Positions 45,310 through 53,033 of a stretch of 64,000 nt of DNA are shown piece after piece. The notes beneath the pieces were generated by a model, which was given only the letters and a program-made list of their open reading frames with translations, was not told the origin of the DNA and searched no databases. Each line of letters starts with the position of its first letter. The stretch's first letter is position 1. The translations under genes were made by a program, and so were the position numbers. Source of the stretch: Streptomyces sp. NBC_00341 (lineage in GTDB: Bacteria; Actinomycetota; Actinomycetes; Streptomycetales; Streptomycetaceae); contig NZ_CP108002.1 of assembly GCF_041435055.1 (NCBI RefSeq), forward strand, positions 7,812,001 to 7,876,000, read 5' to 3'.

Positions 45310-46190
45310 GCACCCCCATGAAACTCGGCGCGGTCATCATCACGATGGGCAACCGCCCGGCCGAGCTGCGTGCCCTGCTCGATTCGGTCGCCGCGCAGAA
45401 GGGCGACCGGATCGAGGTGGTCGTCGTCGGCAACGGTTCCCCCGTACCGGACGTCCCCGCGGGCGTGCGCACCGTCGAGTTGCCCGAGAACCTGGGCATC
45501 CCCGGCGGCCGCAACGTCGGCATCGAGGCCTTCGGGCCGTCCGGCGCCGACGTGGACGCCCTGCTGTTCCTGGACGACGACGGACTGCTGCCGCTCACCG
45601 ACACCGCCGAGCTGTGCCGGCAGGCGTTCGAGGCCGATCCGAAGCTCGGCATCATCAGCTTCCGCATCGCCGACCCGGACACCGGCGAGACCCAGCGCCG
45701 CCACGTGCCCAGGCTGCGGGCGGCCGACCCGCTGCGCTCGTCCCGGGTGACGACGTTCCTCGGCGGCGCCAACGCCGTACGCACCCGGGTCGTCGCGGAG
45801 GTCGGCCCGCTGCCGGGCGACTTCTTCTACGCGCACGAGGAGACCGATCTGGCCTGGCGGGCGCTGGACGCCGGCTGGCTGATCGACTACCGCGCCGACA
45901 TGGTGCTGAACCACCCCACCACCGCGCCGTCCCGGCACGCCGTCTACCACCGCATGGTGGCCCGCAACCGGGTCTGGCTGGCGCGCCGCAACCTGCCCGC
46001 GCCCCTGGTCCCCGTGTACCTCGGCGTGTGGCTGCTGCTGACCCTGCTCCGCAAGCCGTCCGGCCCGGCGCTCAAGGCCTGGTTCGGCGGCTTCCGGGAA
46101 GGCTGGTCGAAGCCCTGCGGACCGCGACGCCCCATGAAGTGGCGTACGGTGTGGCGGCTGACACGACTAGGCCGCCCTCCGGTCATCTGA
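45306..46190 (+). CDS. family-2 glycosyltransferase
   Basis: A 294-residue GT2 (GT-A fold) enzyme. It starts with LGAVIITMGNRPAELRALLD, and the nucleotide-sugar region is NLGIPGGRNVGIEAF. The metal-binding D-D-D is in LLFLDDDGLLP, the acceptor loop in FLGGANAVRTRVV and the base in FYAHEETDLAWRAL (rhamnosyl/galactofuranosyl-type ExD). A C-terminal hydrophobic segment (LVPVYLGVWLLLTLLR) may anchor it to the membrane. GTG 45306 overlaps the previous stop. It probably adds a sugar to the polymer before export. Confidence 0.92.
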   Translation: MSTPMKLGAVIITMGNRPAELRALLDSVAAQKGDRIEVVVVGNGSPVPDVPAGVRTVELPENLGIPGGRNVGIEAFGPSGADVDALLFLDDDGLLPLTDTAELCRQAFEADPKLGIISFRIADPDTGETQRRHVPRLRAADPLRSSRVTTFLGGANAVRTRVVAEVGPLPGDFFYAHEETDLAWRALDAGWLIDYRADMVLNHPTTAPSRHAVYHRMVARNRVWLARRNLPAPLVPVYLGVWLLLTLLRKPSGPALKAWFGGFREGWSKPCGPRRPMKWRTVWRLTRLGRPPVI

Positions 46191-46296
46191 GAGGCTCGCC
46201 TCTGGGAGCATGAGGCGTATTTTTCTATTCGGGACCTGTCCGCCCTGAGCCGCGCCCGCGACTGGCTGCGCATTTTGAATACGAGAGTCTTATCTG

Positions 46297-47226
46297 GTGA
46301 GTGACACAACCCATGATGGTGCGGTCGCGCTGAGCACCCCGCCATCGGCAGACGACGCCCTGAGCTCGGCCGAGCTGGCCGCGAAGTACGGTCTGACGGT
46401 GAGCGGAGCCCGGCCGGGGCTCTTCGAGTACGTGCGCCAGCTCCGCGGGCGACGCCACTTCATCATGGCGTTCTCCCGGGCGAAGCTGACCGCTCAGTAC
46501 AGCCAGGCGAAGCTGGGCCAGCTGTGGCAGGTGGCCACCCCGCTCCTGAACGCCGCGGTCTACTTCATCATCTTCGGACTGATCCTCGGCACGAAGAGGG
46601 GGATTCCGCAGGACGTCTTCATCCCGTTCCTGGTGACCGGGGTCTTTGTCTTCACCTTCACCCAGAGCTCCGTGATGGCGGGTGTCCGGGCCATCGCCGG
46701 AAACCTCGGCCTGGTCCGCGCGCTGCACTTCCCCCGTGCCTCGCTGCCCATCTCCTTCTCGCTCCAGCAGCTCCAGCAGCTGCTCTACTCGATGATCGTG
46801 CTGGTCGCGGTGACCGTCGCGTTCGGCAGCTATCCGCGGCTCTCGTGGCTGCTGGTGGTCCCTGCCCTGGTGATGCAGTTCTTCTTCAACACCGGCCTGG
46901 CGCTGATCATGGCGAGGCTCGGTGCCAAGACCCCCGACCTGGCGCAGCTGATGCCGTTCATCATGCGAACCTGGATGTACGCGTCGGGCGTCATGTTCTC
47001 CATCCCGGTGATGCTCGCGGACAAGCCGTCCTGGATCGCTGATGTGCTGCAGTACAACCCCGCGGCCATCTACATGGACCTGGTCCGGTTCGCGATGATC
47101 GACGGCTACGGCTCCGAGAACCTGCCGTCGCACGTCTGGCTGGTCGGGCTCGTCTGGGCGCTCCTGGTGGGCGTCGCGGGATTCGTGTACTTCTGGAAGG
47201 CAGAGGAACGGTACGGCCGTGGCTGA
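46297..47226 (+). CDS. ABC-2 type polysaccharide/polyol-phosphate export permease (TagG-like)
   Basis: A 309-residue permease with six membrane helices and an N-terminal amphipathic segment (SELAAKYGLTVSGARPGLFE then YVRQLRGRRHFIMAFSRAKL). The first helix begins near residue 85 (LNAAVYFIIFGLILG). It belongs to the TagG/Wzm type that exports lipid-linked teichoic acids or O-antigens. GTG 46297 begins 106 bases after the glycosyltransferase. It overlaps the ATPase gene by 8 bases, so the two form one exporter. Confidence 0.92.
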   Translation: MSDTTHDGAVALSTPPSADDALSSAELAAKYGLTVSGARPGLFEYVRQLRGRRHFIMAFSRAKLTAQYSQAKLGQLWQVATPLLNAAVYFIIFGLILGTKRGIPQDVFIPFLVTGVFVFTFTQSSVMAGVRAIAGNLGLVRALHFPRASLPISFSLQQLQQLLYSMIVLVAVTVAFGSYPRLSWLLVVPALVMQFFFNTGLALIMARLGAKTPDLAQLMPFIMRTWMYASGVMFSIPVMLADKPSWIADVLQYNPAAIYMDLVRFAMIDGYGSENLPSHVWLVGLVWALLVGVAGFVYFWKAEERYGRG

Positions 47227-48004
47227 GGACAACACCGCGGGGCGCGTCCCCACCGTGATCGCCGACGACGTGCACATCGTGTACCGCGTCAACGGCGGCG
47301 GCGGTGGCAAGGGCGGCGCCACCGCGGCACTGAGCCGGATACTGCGCCGCGGCAAGGGCGAGGAGCGCGGGATCCGCAAGGTGCACGCCGTGCGCGGCGT
47401 GTCCTTCACCTCCTACCGGGGCGAGGCGATCGGTCTCATCGGGACCAACGGCTCCGGCAAGTCGACCTTGCTGCGGGCCATCGCGGGGCTGCTGCCGACC
47501 GAGCACGGCAAGGTCTACACCGACGGCCAGCCCTCGCTGCTCGGGGTGAACGCGGCCCTGATGAGCGATCTGACCGGCGAGCGCAATGTCGTCCTGGGCG
47601 GACTCGCCATGGGGATGAGCCGCGAGGAGATCCGGGAGCGGTACGAGGAGATCGTGGAGTTCTCCGGCATCAACGAGAAGGGCGACTTCATCACCCTGCC
47701 GATGCGGACGTACTCCTCGGGCATGGCGGCCCGGCTGCGCTTCTCGATCGCGGCCGCCAAGAACCACGACGTCCTCATGATCGACGAGGCGCTGGCGACC
47801 GGTGACCGCAAGTTCCAGATCCGCTCGGAGGCGCGTATCCGTGAGCTCCGCAAGGAGGCCGGCACCGTCTTCCTGGTCAGTCACAGCAACAAGTCGATCA
47901 GGGACACCTGCGACCGGGTGCTGTGGCTGGAGAAGGGCGAACTGCTGATGGACGGCCCGACCGAAGAGGTCCTGAAGGCGTACGAGCGGGAGACCGGCAA
48001 GTAG
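47219..48004 (+). CDS. ABC transporter ATPase for polysaccharide/polyol-phosphate export (TagH/Wzt-like)
   Basis: A 261-residue ATPase. Walker A is GTNGSGKSTLLR, the signature YSSGMAARLRFSIAAA and Walker B VLMIDEALATGD. The sequence just before Walker A (VHAVRGVSFTSYRGEAIGLI) matches TagH/Wzt proteins. There is no C-terminal carbohydrate-binding domain, so export is probably not gated by a chain-end modification. It closes the operon and is followed by a 19-base-stem terminator. Confidence 0.93.
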   Translation: MAEDNTAGRVPTVIADDVHIVYRVNGGGGGKGGATAALSRILRRGKGEERGIRKVHAVRGVSFTSYRGEAIGLIGTNGSGKSTLLRAIAGLLPTEHGKVYTDGQPSLLGVNAALMSDLTGERNVVLGGLAMGMSREEIRERYEEIVEFSGINEKGDFITLPMRTYSSGMAARLRFSIAAAKNHDVLMIDEALATGDRKFQIRSEARIRELRKEAGTVFLVSHSNKSIRDTCDRVLWLEKGELLMDGPTEEVLKAYERETGK

Positions 48005-48024
48005 CGCCTCTCCGCCCCGCGCAC

Positions 48025-48066
48025 CGCCGCGGCCCCCGCCGGAACTCTCCGGCGGGGGCCGCGGCG
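48025..48066. terminator. strong terminator after the exporter ATPase
   Basis: A perfect 19-base G+C-rich stem (48025-48043 with 48048-48066) closed by an ACTC loop, 20 bases after the stop. It separates the envelope-polymer operon from the hopanoid operon. Confidence 0.92.
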
Positions 48067-48388
48067 CGTGTCCGGACCCCGGACCGGACACCGCACGTCC
48101 ACGGCTCGTCGTACGTCATCCGGCAAGATCTCCTCCCGCCGGATGACGTCAATTCAGTGGCGCGCGGGGAAAGTTGGCACGGCACGGCGCACACTCCACA
48201 AGTGTCCCGCACCCCGGCGTATCGATGAGCGTTGTACAACGTAAGCTGTACCGGTGCTGATTCGTTGCAAGTGGGGCGATACCGCCTGAGTGGAAGGCCC
48301 ATGGGGTCCTCCGCACTGGGGAGGGTGGGCGGCGTGTCCGGAATGGGTTGTTTTGGGTCGGCAGTGTAGAACGGGAGATGTGACGGCT
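48067..48388 (+). promoter_or_regulatory. upstream region of the hopanoid operon
   Basis: A 322-base non-coding stretch. It contains the 12-base perfect palindrome CGTTGTACAACG (48230-48241) followed by a related CTGTACC, which is a plausible repressor site. The AT-richer segment around 48335-48375 is a likely promoter zone ahead of the leader ORF, but no consensus -35/-10 pair stands out. Confidence 0.45.
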
Positions 48389-48451
48389 ATGACGGATAAT
48401 CTCCAGCTCCGAGGTGCTCACGCCGTCCCCGTGCAGGGCGGTACGCAGTGA
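48389..48451 (+). CDS. 20-codon leader ORF overlapping hpnC
   Basis: ATG 48389 opens a 20-codon frame whose TGA (48449-48451) overlaps the hpnC GTG start as GTGA. A GGGAGA lies about 11 bases upstream. The product (MTDNLQLRGAHAVPVQGGTQ) has no domain I recognise. The arrangement suggests translational coupling or attenuation rather than an enzyme. The evidence is positional only. Confidence 0.45.
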   Translation: MTDNLQLRGAHAVPVQGGTQ

Positions 48452-49368
48452 CGCGAGCCCGCCCGGCGCGGCTTGATTCCGCCGTACCCGGAACCCTTGA
48501 CAAGGCCGCCGACGAGAATTTTCCGGTGGCTCCGTTCTTCCTGCCGCGCGCCTGGCGCGACGACCTGATGGCTGTCTACGGCTACGCCCGGCTCGTCGAC
48601 GACATCGGTGACGGCGACCTGGCCCCCGGCGGCGCCGACGCCCGCCATCTCGGTCTCGACCCGGCACAGAGCGAGGACCGCCTCGCCATGCTGGACGCGC
48701 TGGAGACCGACCTGCGCAGGATCTTCGCCACCACGGGCGAGACTCCGCACCACCCCCTCATGCAGGCACTTCGCCCCACCGTGCGCCGCCGCGCGCTCAC
48801 CCCCGAACCCTTCCTCGGCCTCATCGAGGCCAACCGGCAGGACCAGAAGATCCGCCGCTACGGGACGTACGAGGAGCTGCTCGCCTACTGCGAGCTCTCC
48901 GCCAACCCCGTCGGCCGCCTGGTCCTCCAGCTCACCGGGACCGCGAGCCCCGAACGCGTCCGCCGCTCCGACGCCGTCTGCACCGCGCTGCAGATCGTCG
49001 AGCATCTCCAGGACGTCACCGAGGACCTCGGGCGGGACCGGATCTACCTGCCGGCCGACGACATGGCAAGGTTCCATGTGGCCGAATCCGATCTTGCGGC
49101 CCCCACGGGGGGCGCGTCGGTGCGGGCACTGGTCGCGTACGAGGCGGAACGCGCCGGGGACCTGCTGAATGAAGGCACCCCTCTGGTGGGTAGCGTCCAC
49201 GGCAGGCTCAAGCTGCTTCTCGCCGGATTCGTCGGCGGGGGGCGTGCCGCCCTCACCGCGATCGCGGCCGCCGGGTTCGATGTACTGCCCGGACCGCCCA
49301 AGCCCACCAAGCCCAGCCTGCTGCGCGAGGTGGGAGTTGTCTTGCGAAGAGCGCGTAGAGAGGGGTGA
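48448..49368 (+). CDS. hpnC: hydroxysqualene synthase HpnC (squalene synthase-like)
   Basis: A 306-residue trans-prenyltransferase of the squalene/phytoene synthase fold. The first aspartate motif is in YGYARLVDDIGDGDL and the second in IVEHLQDVTEDLGRDRIYLP. NFPVAPFFLPRAWRDDLMAV is typical for HpnC. In the HpnCDE route HpnD makes presqualene diphosphate from FPP, HpnC converts it to hydroxysqualene and HpnE reduces that to squalene. GTG 48448 overlaps the leader ORF. First enzyme gene of the hopanoid operon. Confidence 0.95.
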   Translation: MTRARPARLDSAVPGTLDKAADENFPVAPFFLPRAWRDDLMAVYGYARLVDDIGDGDLAPGGADARHLGLDPAQSEDRLAMLDALETDLRRIFATTGETPHHPLMQALRPTVRRRALTPEPFLGLIEANRQDQKIRRYGTYEELLAYCELSANPVGRLVLQLTGTASPERVRRSDAVCTALQIVEHLQDVTEDLGRDRIYLPADDMARFHVAESDLAAPTGGASVRALVAYEAERAGDLLNEGTPLVGSVHGRLKLLLAGFVGGGRAALTAIAAAGFDVLPGPPKPTKPSLLREVGVVLRRARREG

Positions 49369-50318
49369 GCCGGACCGTGGAGGGACAGACGACGTACATG
49401 TCGGCACCGGTACAGGCCGCATACAGTTACTGCGAGGCGGTCACCGGACAGCAGGCGCGGAACTTCGCGTACGGCATCAGGCTGCTGCCGGCCGAGAAGC
49501 GACAGGCCATGTCGGCGCTGTACGCCTTCTCCCGTCGCGTCGACGACATCGGTGACGGTGAGCTGGAGCCGGAGACCAAGCGGGTCCGCCTGGAGGGCAC
49601 CCGCACACTCCTGGACCGGGTACGGGACGGCGCGGTGGACGAGGACGACACCGATCCGGTGGCCGTCGCGCTCGCGGATGCCGCCCGCAGGTTCCCGCTG
49701 CCGCTGGAGGGGCTCGACGAGCTCATCGACGGTGTGCTGATGGACGTGCGCGGCGCGACCTACGAGACCTGGGACGACCTCAAGATCTACTGCCGGTGCG
49801 TCGCGGGCGCCATCGGCCGTCTCAGCCTGGGCGTCTTCGGTACGGAGCCGGGCGCGCCCGGCTCGGAACGCGCCGCGGAGTACGCCGACACGCTCGGCCT
49901 CGCACTCCAGCTGACCAACATCCTGCGCGACGTCCGCGAGGACGCGGGCAACGGGCGCACCTATCTGCCCGCCGACGACCTCGCCAAGTTCGGCTGCTCC
50001 GAGGGATTCCACCGGGCCACCCCGCCGCCCGGCTCGGACTTCGCCGGGCTGATCCACTTCGAGGTCCGGCGCGCCCGCGCCCTGTTCGCCGAGGGGTACC
50101 GGCTGCTGCCGATGCTGGACCGGCGCAGCGGTGCCTGCGTGGCGGCGATGGCCGGTATCTACCGCAGGCTCCTGGACCGGATCGAGCGCGACCCCGAGGC
50201 GGTGCTGCGCGGCCGGGTCTCGCTGCCGGGCCACGAGAAGGCATACGTGGCGGTGCGCGGCCTGTCCGGTCTGGACGCCCGCTACATTTCGCGCCGGACC
50301 GCCAGGGGGCGTGTCTGA
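49365..50318 (+). CDS. hpnD: presqualene diphosphate synthase HpnD
   Basis: A 317-residue squalene/phytoene synthase-fold enzyme. Aspartate motifs occur in FSRRVDDIGDGELEP and LTNILRDVREDAGNGRTYLP. It condenses two FPP molecules to presqualene diphosphate. The GTG at 49365 overlaps the hpnC stop; ATG 49398 is a possible alternative that would lose 11 residues, and a GGAGGG lies 13 bases before it. The order hpnC-hpnD-hpnE is the standard hopanoid arrangement. Confidence 0.95.
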   Translation: MSRTVEGQTTYMSAPVQAAYSYCEAVTGQQARNFAYGIRLLPAEKRQAMSALYAFSRRVDDIGDGELEPETKRVRLEGTRTLLDRVRDGAVDEDDTDPVAVALADAARRFPLPLEGLDELIDGVLMDVRGATYETWDDLKIYCRCVAGAIGRLSLGVFGTEPGAPGSERAAEYADTLGLALQLTNILRDVREDAGNGRTYLPADDLAKFGCSEGFHRATPPPGSDFAGLIHFEVRRARALFAEGYRLLPMLDRRSGACVAAMAGIYRRLLDRIERDPEAVLRGRVSLPGHEKAYVAVRGLSGLDARYISRRTARGRV

Positions 50319-50345
50319 ATGCGCCGCGTAGACATCTCGCGCACC

Positions 50346-50441
50346 ATGAGCACCATGGATGATCAGTGCGGGCGGCGGGCAACCCTCGGTAGTGCCGCTG
50401 CGTCCCTGACGGGAAAGACCTGGCGAGAGGGGGATTCGTGA
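50346..50441 (+). CDS. 31-codon ORF overlapping hpnE (resembles the small DUF6380-type proteins)
   Basis: ATG 50346 (or 50355) opens a short frame ending in a TGA that overlaps the hpnE GTG start as GTGA. The product contains RRATLGSAAASLTGKTWREG, which resembles small actinobacterial DUF6380-type proteins as I remember them (ATLxxxxASLTxTxxR). If so it is a real micro-protein gene in the hopanoid operon. Function unknown. Confidence 0.5.
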   Translation: MSTMDDQCGRRATLGSAAASLTGKTWREGDS

Positions 50442-51826
50442 CGGACGACGGGCTGCGCTCCTCCCGGGCGGTGGTGATCGGCGGCGGCCTCGCCGGCATC
50501 ACCTCGGCCCTGCGCCTGGCCGACGCCGGGCTTGACGTGACCCTGCTCGAAGGCCGGCCCCGGCTCGGCGGCCTCGCCTTCTCCTTCCGGCGCGGCGAAC
50601 TGACGGTCGACAACGGCCAGCATGTCTACCTGCGCTGCTGCACCGCGTACCGCTGGTTCCTCGACCGCGTCGAGGGCGCCCGTCTGGCCCCGCTGCAAAA
50701 CCGTTTGGACGTGCCCGTTCTCGATGTCGGACGGCCCGCCGGGCCCCGGCTCGGACGGTTGCGCCGCAACGGCCTGCCGGTCCCCTTCCACCTCGCCGCC
50801 GGACTCGCCGGATACCCGCACCTCTCGCTCGCCGAACGGGCGAGCGTCGGTCGCGCCGCGCTGGCCCTCGGCCGGCTCGACCCGGACGATCCGGCACTCG
50901 ACGACATCGACTTCGGCAGCTGGCTCGCCCGGCACGGCCAGTCGCCGCGCACCATCGAGGCCCTCTGGGACCTGGTCGGCGTGGCCACGCTCAACGCCAC
51001 CGCGCCGAACTCCTCACTCGCGCTCGCCGCGAAGGTCTTCAAGACCGGCCTCCTCTCCGAGCCCGGCGCCGCCGACATCGGCTGGGCGAGCGTGCCGCTC
51101 GGCGACATCCACGACACGCTGAGCCGCAAGGCCCTGGACTCCGCCGGTGTCCGCACCGAACTCCGGACGAAGGCCTCCGCGCTCACCCGTACCGACGACG
51201 GACGCTGGGTGGTCGAGACCGGGGCCGAGCGGATCGAGGCGGACACCGTCGTGCTGGCCGTGCCGCAGCGCGAGACCCACGACCTGCTGCCCGACGGCGC
51301 GCTCGACGCCCCGGAGAAGCTGCTGGAGATCGGCAGCTCACCCATCCTCAACGTGCACGTGGTCTACGACCGCAAGGTGCTGCGGCGGCCGTTCTTCACC
51401 GCGCTCGGCTCGCCGGTCCAGTGGGTCTTCGACCGCACGGAGGCCTCGGGCCTCACCGGACCAGGGCAGTACCTCGCCGTCTCCCAGTCGGCGGCCGGCG
51501 AGGAGATCGACCTGCCCGTCTCCGAACTGCGCGCGCGTTACCTGCCCGAGCTGGAGCGGCTGCTGCCGGCCGCACGCGGTGCCGGGATCAGGGACTTCTT
51601 CGTCACCCGGGAGCGGACGGCGACCTTCGCGCCCGCCCCCGGAGTCGGCCGGCTGCGGCCCGGGACCCGTACCGGGGTCCCCGGCCTCTTCCTGGCCGGC
51701 GCATGGACCGCCACCGGGTGGCCCGCCACGATGGAGGGCGCCGTCCGCAGCGGTGCCGGCGCAGCGGACGCCGCACTCCTGGCACTCGGCCGCCCCCACG
51801 AACATCCGCTGCAGGAGGCGGCATGA
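50438..51826 (+). CDS. hpnE: hydroxysqualene dehydroxylase HpnE
   Basis: A 462-residue FAD-dependent amine-oxidase/phytoene-desaturase-like enzyme. The dinucleotide motif is AVVIGGGLAGITSALRLADA followed by LLEGRPRLGG. The C-terminal FAD region reads GLFLAGAWTATGWPATMEGA. It reductively removes the hydroxyl of hydroxysqualene to give squalene. GAGAGGGGG precedes GTG 50438. It is coupled at its 3' end (ATGA) to the polyprenyl synthase gene. Confidence 0.95.
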   Translation: MTDDGLRSSRAVVIGGGLAGITSALRLADAGLDVTLLEGRPRLGGLAFSFRRGELTVDNGQHVYLRCCTAYRWFLDRVEGARLAPLQNRLDVPVLDVGRPAGPRLGRLRRNGLPVPFHLAAGLAGYPHLSLAERASVGRAALALGRLDPDDPALDDIDFGSWLARHGQSPRTIEALWDLVGVATLNATAPNSSLALAAKVFKTGLLSEPGAADIGWASVPLGDIHDTLSRKALDSAGVRTELRTKASALTRTDDGRWVVETGAERIEADTVVLAVPQRETHDLLPDGALDAPEKLLEIGSSPILNVHVVYDRKVLRRPFFTALGSPVQWVFDRTEASGLTGPGQYLAVSQSAAGEEIDLPVSELRARYLPELERLLPAARGAGIRDFFVTRERTATFAPAPGVGRLRPGTRTGVPGLFLAGAWTATGWPATMEGAVRSGAGAADAALLALGRPHEHPLQEAA

Positions 51827-52926
51827 GCAGTACCACCGGAACAAGAGGAGAGTCAGTGACCCCGGCGAATCCGGCTTCCGACACCGTGGCGGACACCACG
51901 GACGTCACCGCGCTTCTGGAGCGCGGACGGGCCCTTTCCACGCCGGTGCTCCGGGCCGCCGTTGACCGGCTCGCACCGCCCATGGACACCGTGGCCGCCT
52001 ACCACTTCGGCTGGATCGATGCTCAGGGCAGGCCCTCCGACGGCGACGGCGGCAAGGCCGTGCGCCCGGCGCTGGCCCTGCTGTCCGCGGAAGCGGCCGG
52101 CGCCGCCGCCGAGGCCGGCGTCCCCGGCGCCGTGGCTGTCGAACTCGTGCACAACTTCTCACTGCTGCACGACGACCTGATGGACGGCGACGAGCAGCGG
52201 CGCCACCGCGACACGGTGTGGAAGGTGCACGGCCCCGCCCAGGCGATCCTGGTCGGCGACGCGCTCTTCGCGCTGGCCAACGAGATTCTGCTGGAGCTGG
52301 GGACGGTCGAGGCGGGCCGTGCGGCCCGGCGGCTGACCTCGGCCACCCGCAAGCTCATCGACGGGCAGGCCCAGGACATCTCCTACGAGCACCGCGAGCG
52401 GGTCACCGTCGAGGAGTGCCTGGAGATGGAGGGCAACAAGACGGGCGCCCTGCTCGCCTGCGCCTGCTCCATCGGCGCGGTGCTCGGCGGCGCCGACGAC
52501 CGTACCGCCGACGTCCTGGAGGCGTACGGCTACCACCTCGGCCTCGCCTTCCAGGCGGTCGACGACCTGCTCGGGATCTGGGGCGACCCGGAGTCCACCG
52601 GCAAGCAGACCTGGAGCGATCTGCGCCAGCGCAAGAAGTCCCTGCCGGTCGTCGCCGCGCTCGCCGCGGGCGGACCGGCCTCCGAGCGCCTGGGCGAGCT
52701 GCTCGCCGCCGACGCGAAGAGCAACGAGTTCGACAGCTTCTCCGAAGAGGAGTTCGCCGCCCGTGCGGCGCTCATCGAGGAGGCGGGCGGCCGTGAATGG
52801 ACCGCTCAGGAGGCGCGTCGTCAGCATGCGGTCGCCATCGAGGCGCTGCACGGTGTCGACATGCCCGAAACCGTGCGGGCGCAGCTCACGGCGCTCGCTG
52901 ACTTCGTCGTCGTACGAAAGAGATGA
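51823..52926 (+). CDS. polyprenyl diphosphate synthase (FPP/GGPP synthase type)
   Basis: A 367-residue all-trans isoprenyl diphosphate synthase. The first aspartate-rich motif is HNFSLLHDDLMDGDEQRRHR, the second FQAVDDLLGIWGDPESTGKQ, and KAVRPALALLSAE supplies the IPP-binding residues. In this operon it should provide FPP for HpnD. Chain length (C15 or C20) cannot be fixed here; the residues before DDxxD (N-F-S-L-L) hold no bulky aromatic pair next to the motif. CAGGAGG precedes ATG 51823. Confidence 0.93.
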   Translation: MSSTTGTRGESVTPANPASDTVADTTDVTALLERGRALSTPVLRAAVDRLAPPMDTVAAYHFGWIDAQGRPSDGDGGKAVRPALALLSAEAAGAAAEAGVPGAVAVELVHNFSLLHDDLMDGDEQRRHRDTVWKVHGPAQAILVGDALFALANEILLELGTVEAGRAARRLTSATRKLIDGQAQDISYEHRERVTVEECLEMEGNKTGALLACACSIGAVLGGADDRTADVLEAYGYHLGLAFQAVDDLLGIWGDPESTGKQTWSDLRQRKKSLPVVAALAAGGPASERLGELLAADAKSNEFDSFSEEEFAARAALIEEAGGREWTAQEARRQHAVAIEALHGVDMPETVRAQLTALADFVVVRKR

Positions 52927-53033
52927 TCGCCATCTGTTCCATATGACTCGCAGTCGCCGGCCGGTGCCCGTCACGGGCGCCGGCCGACGGAGACCCCAGC
53001 ACAGCAGAGGAACAACTGCACGAAGGGGAAGCC

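Noticed and set aside
49365..50318. hpnC/hpnD as phytoene synthases of a carotenoid pathway
   Set aside because: Order with hpnE, shc, hpnG and hpnH fixes them as hopanoid HpnC and HpnD; no carotenoid desaturase or cyclase genes are present.
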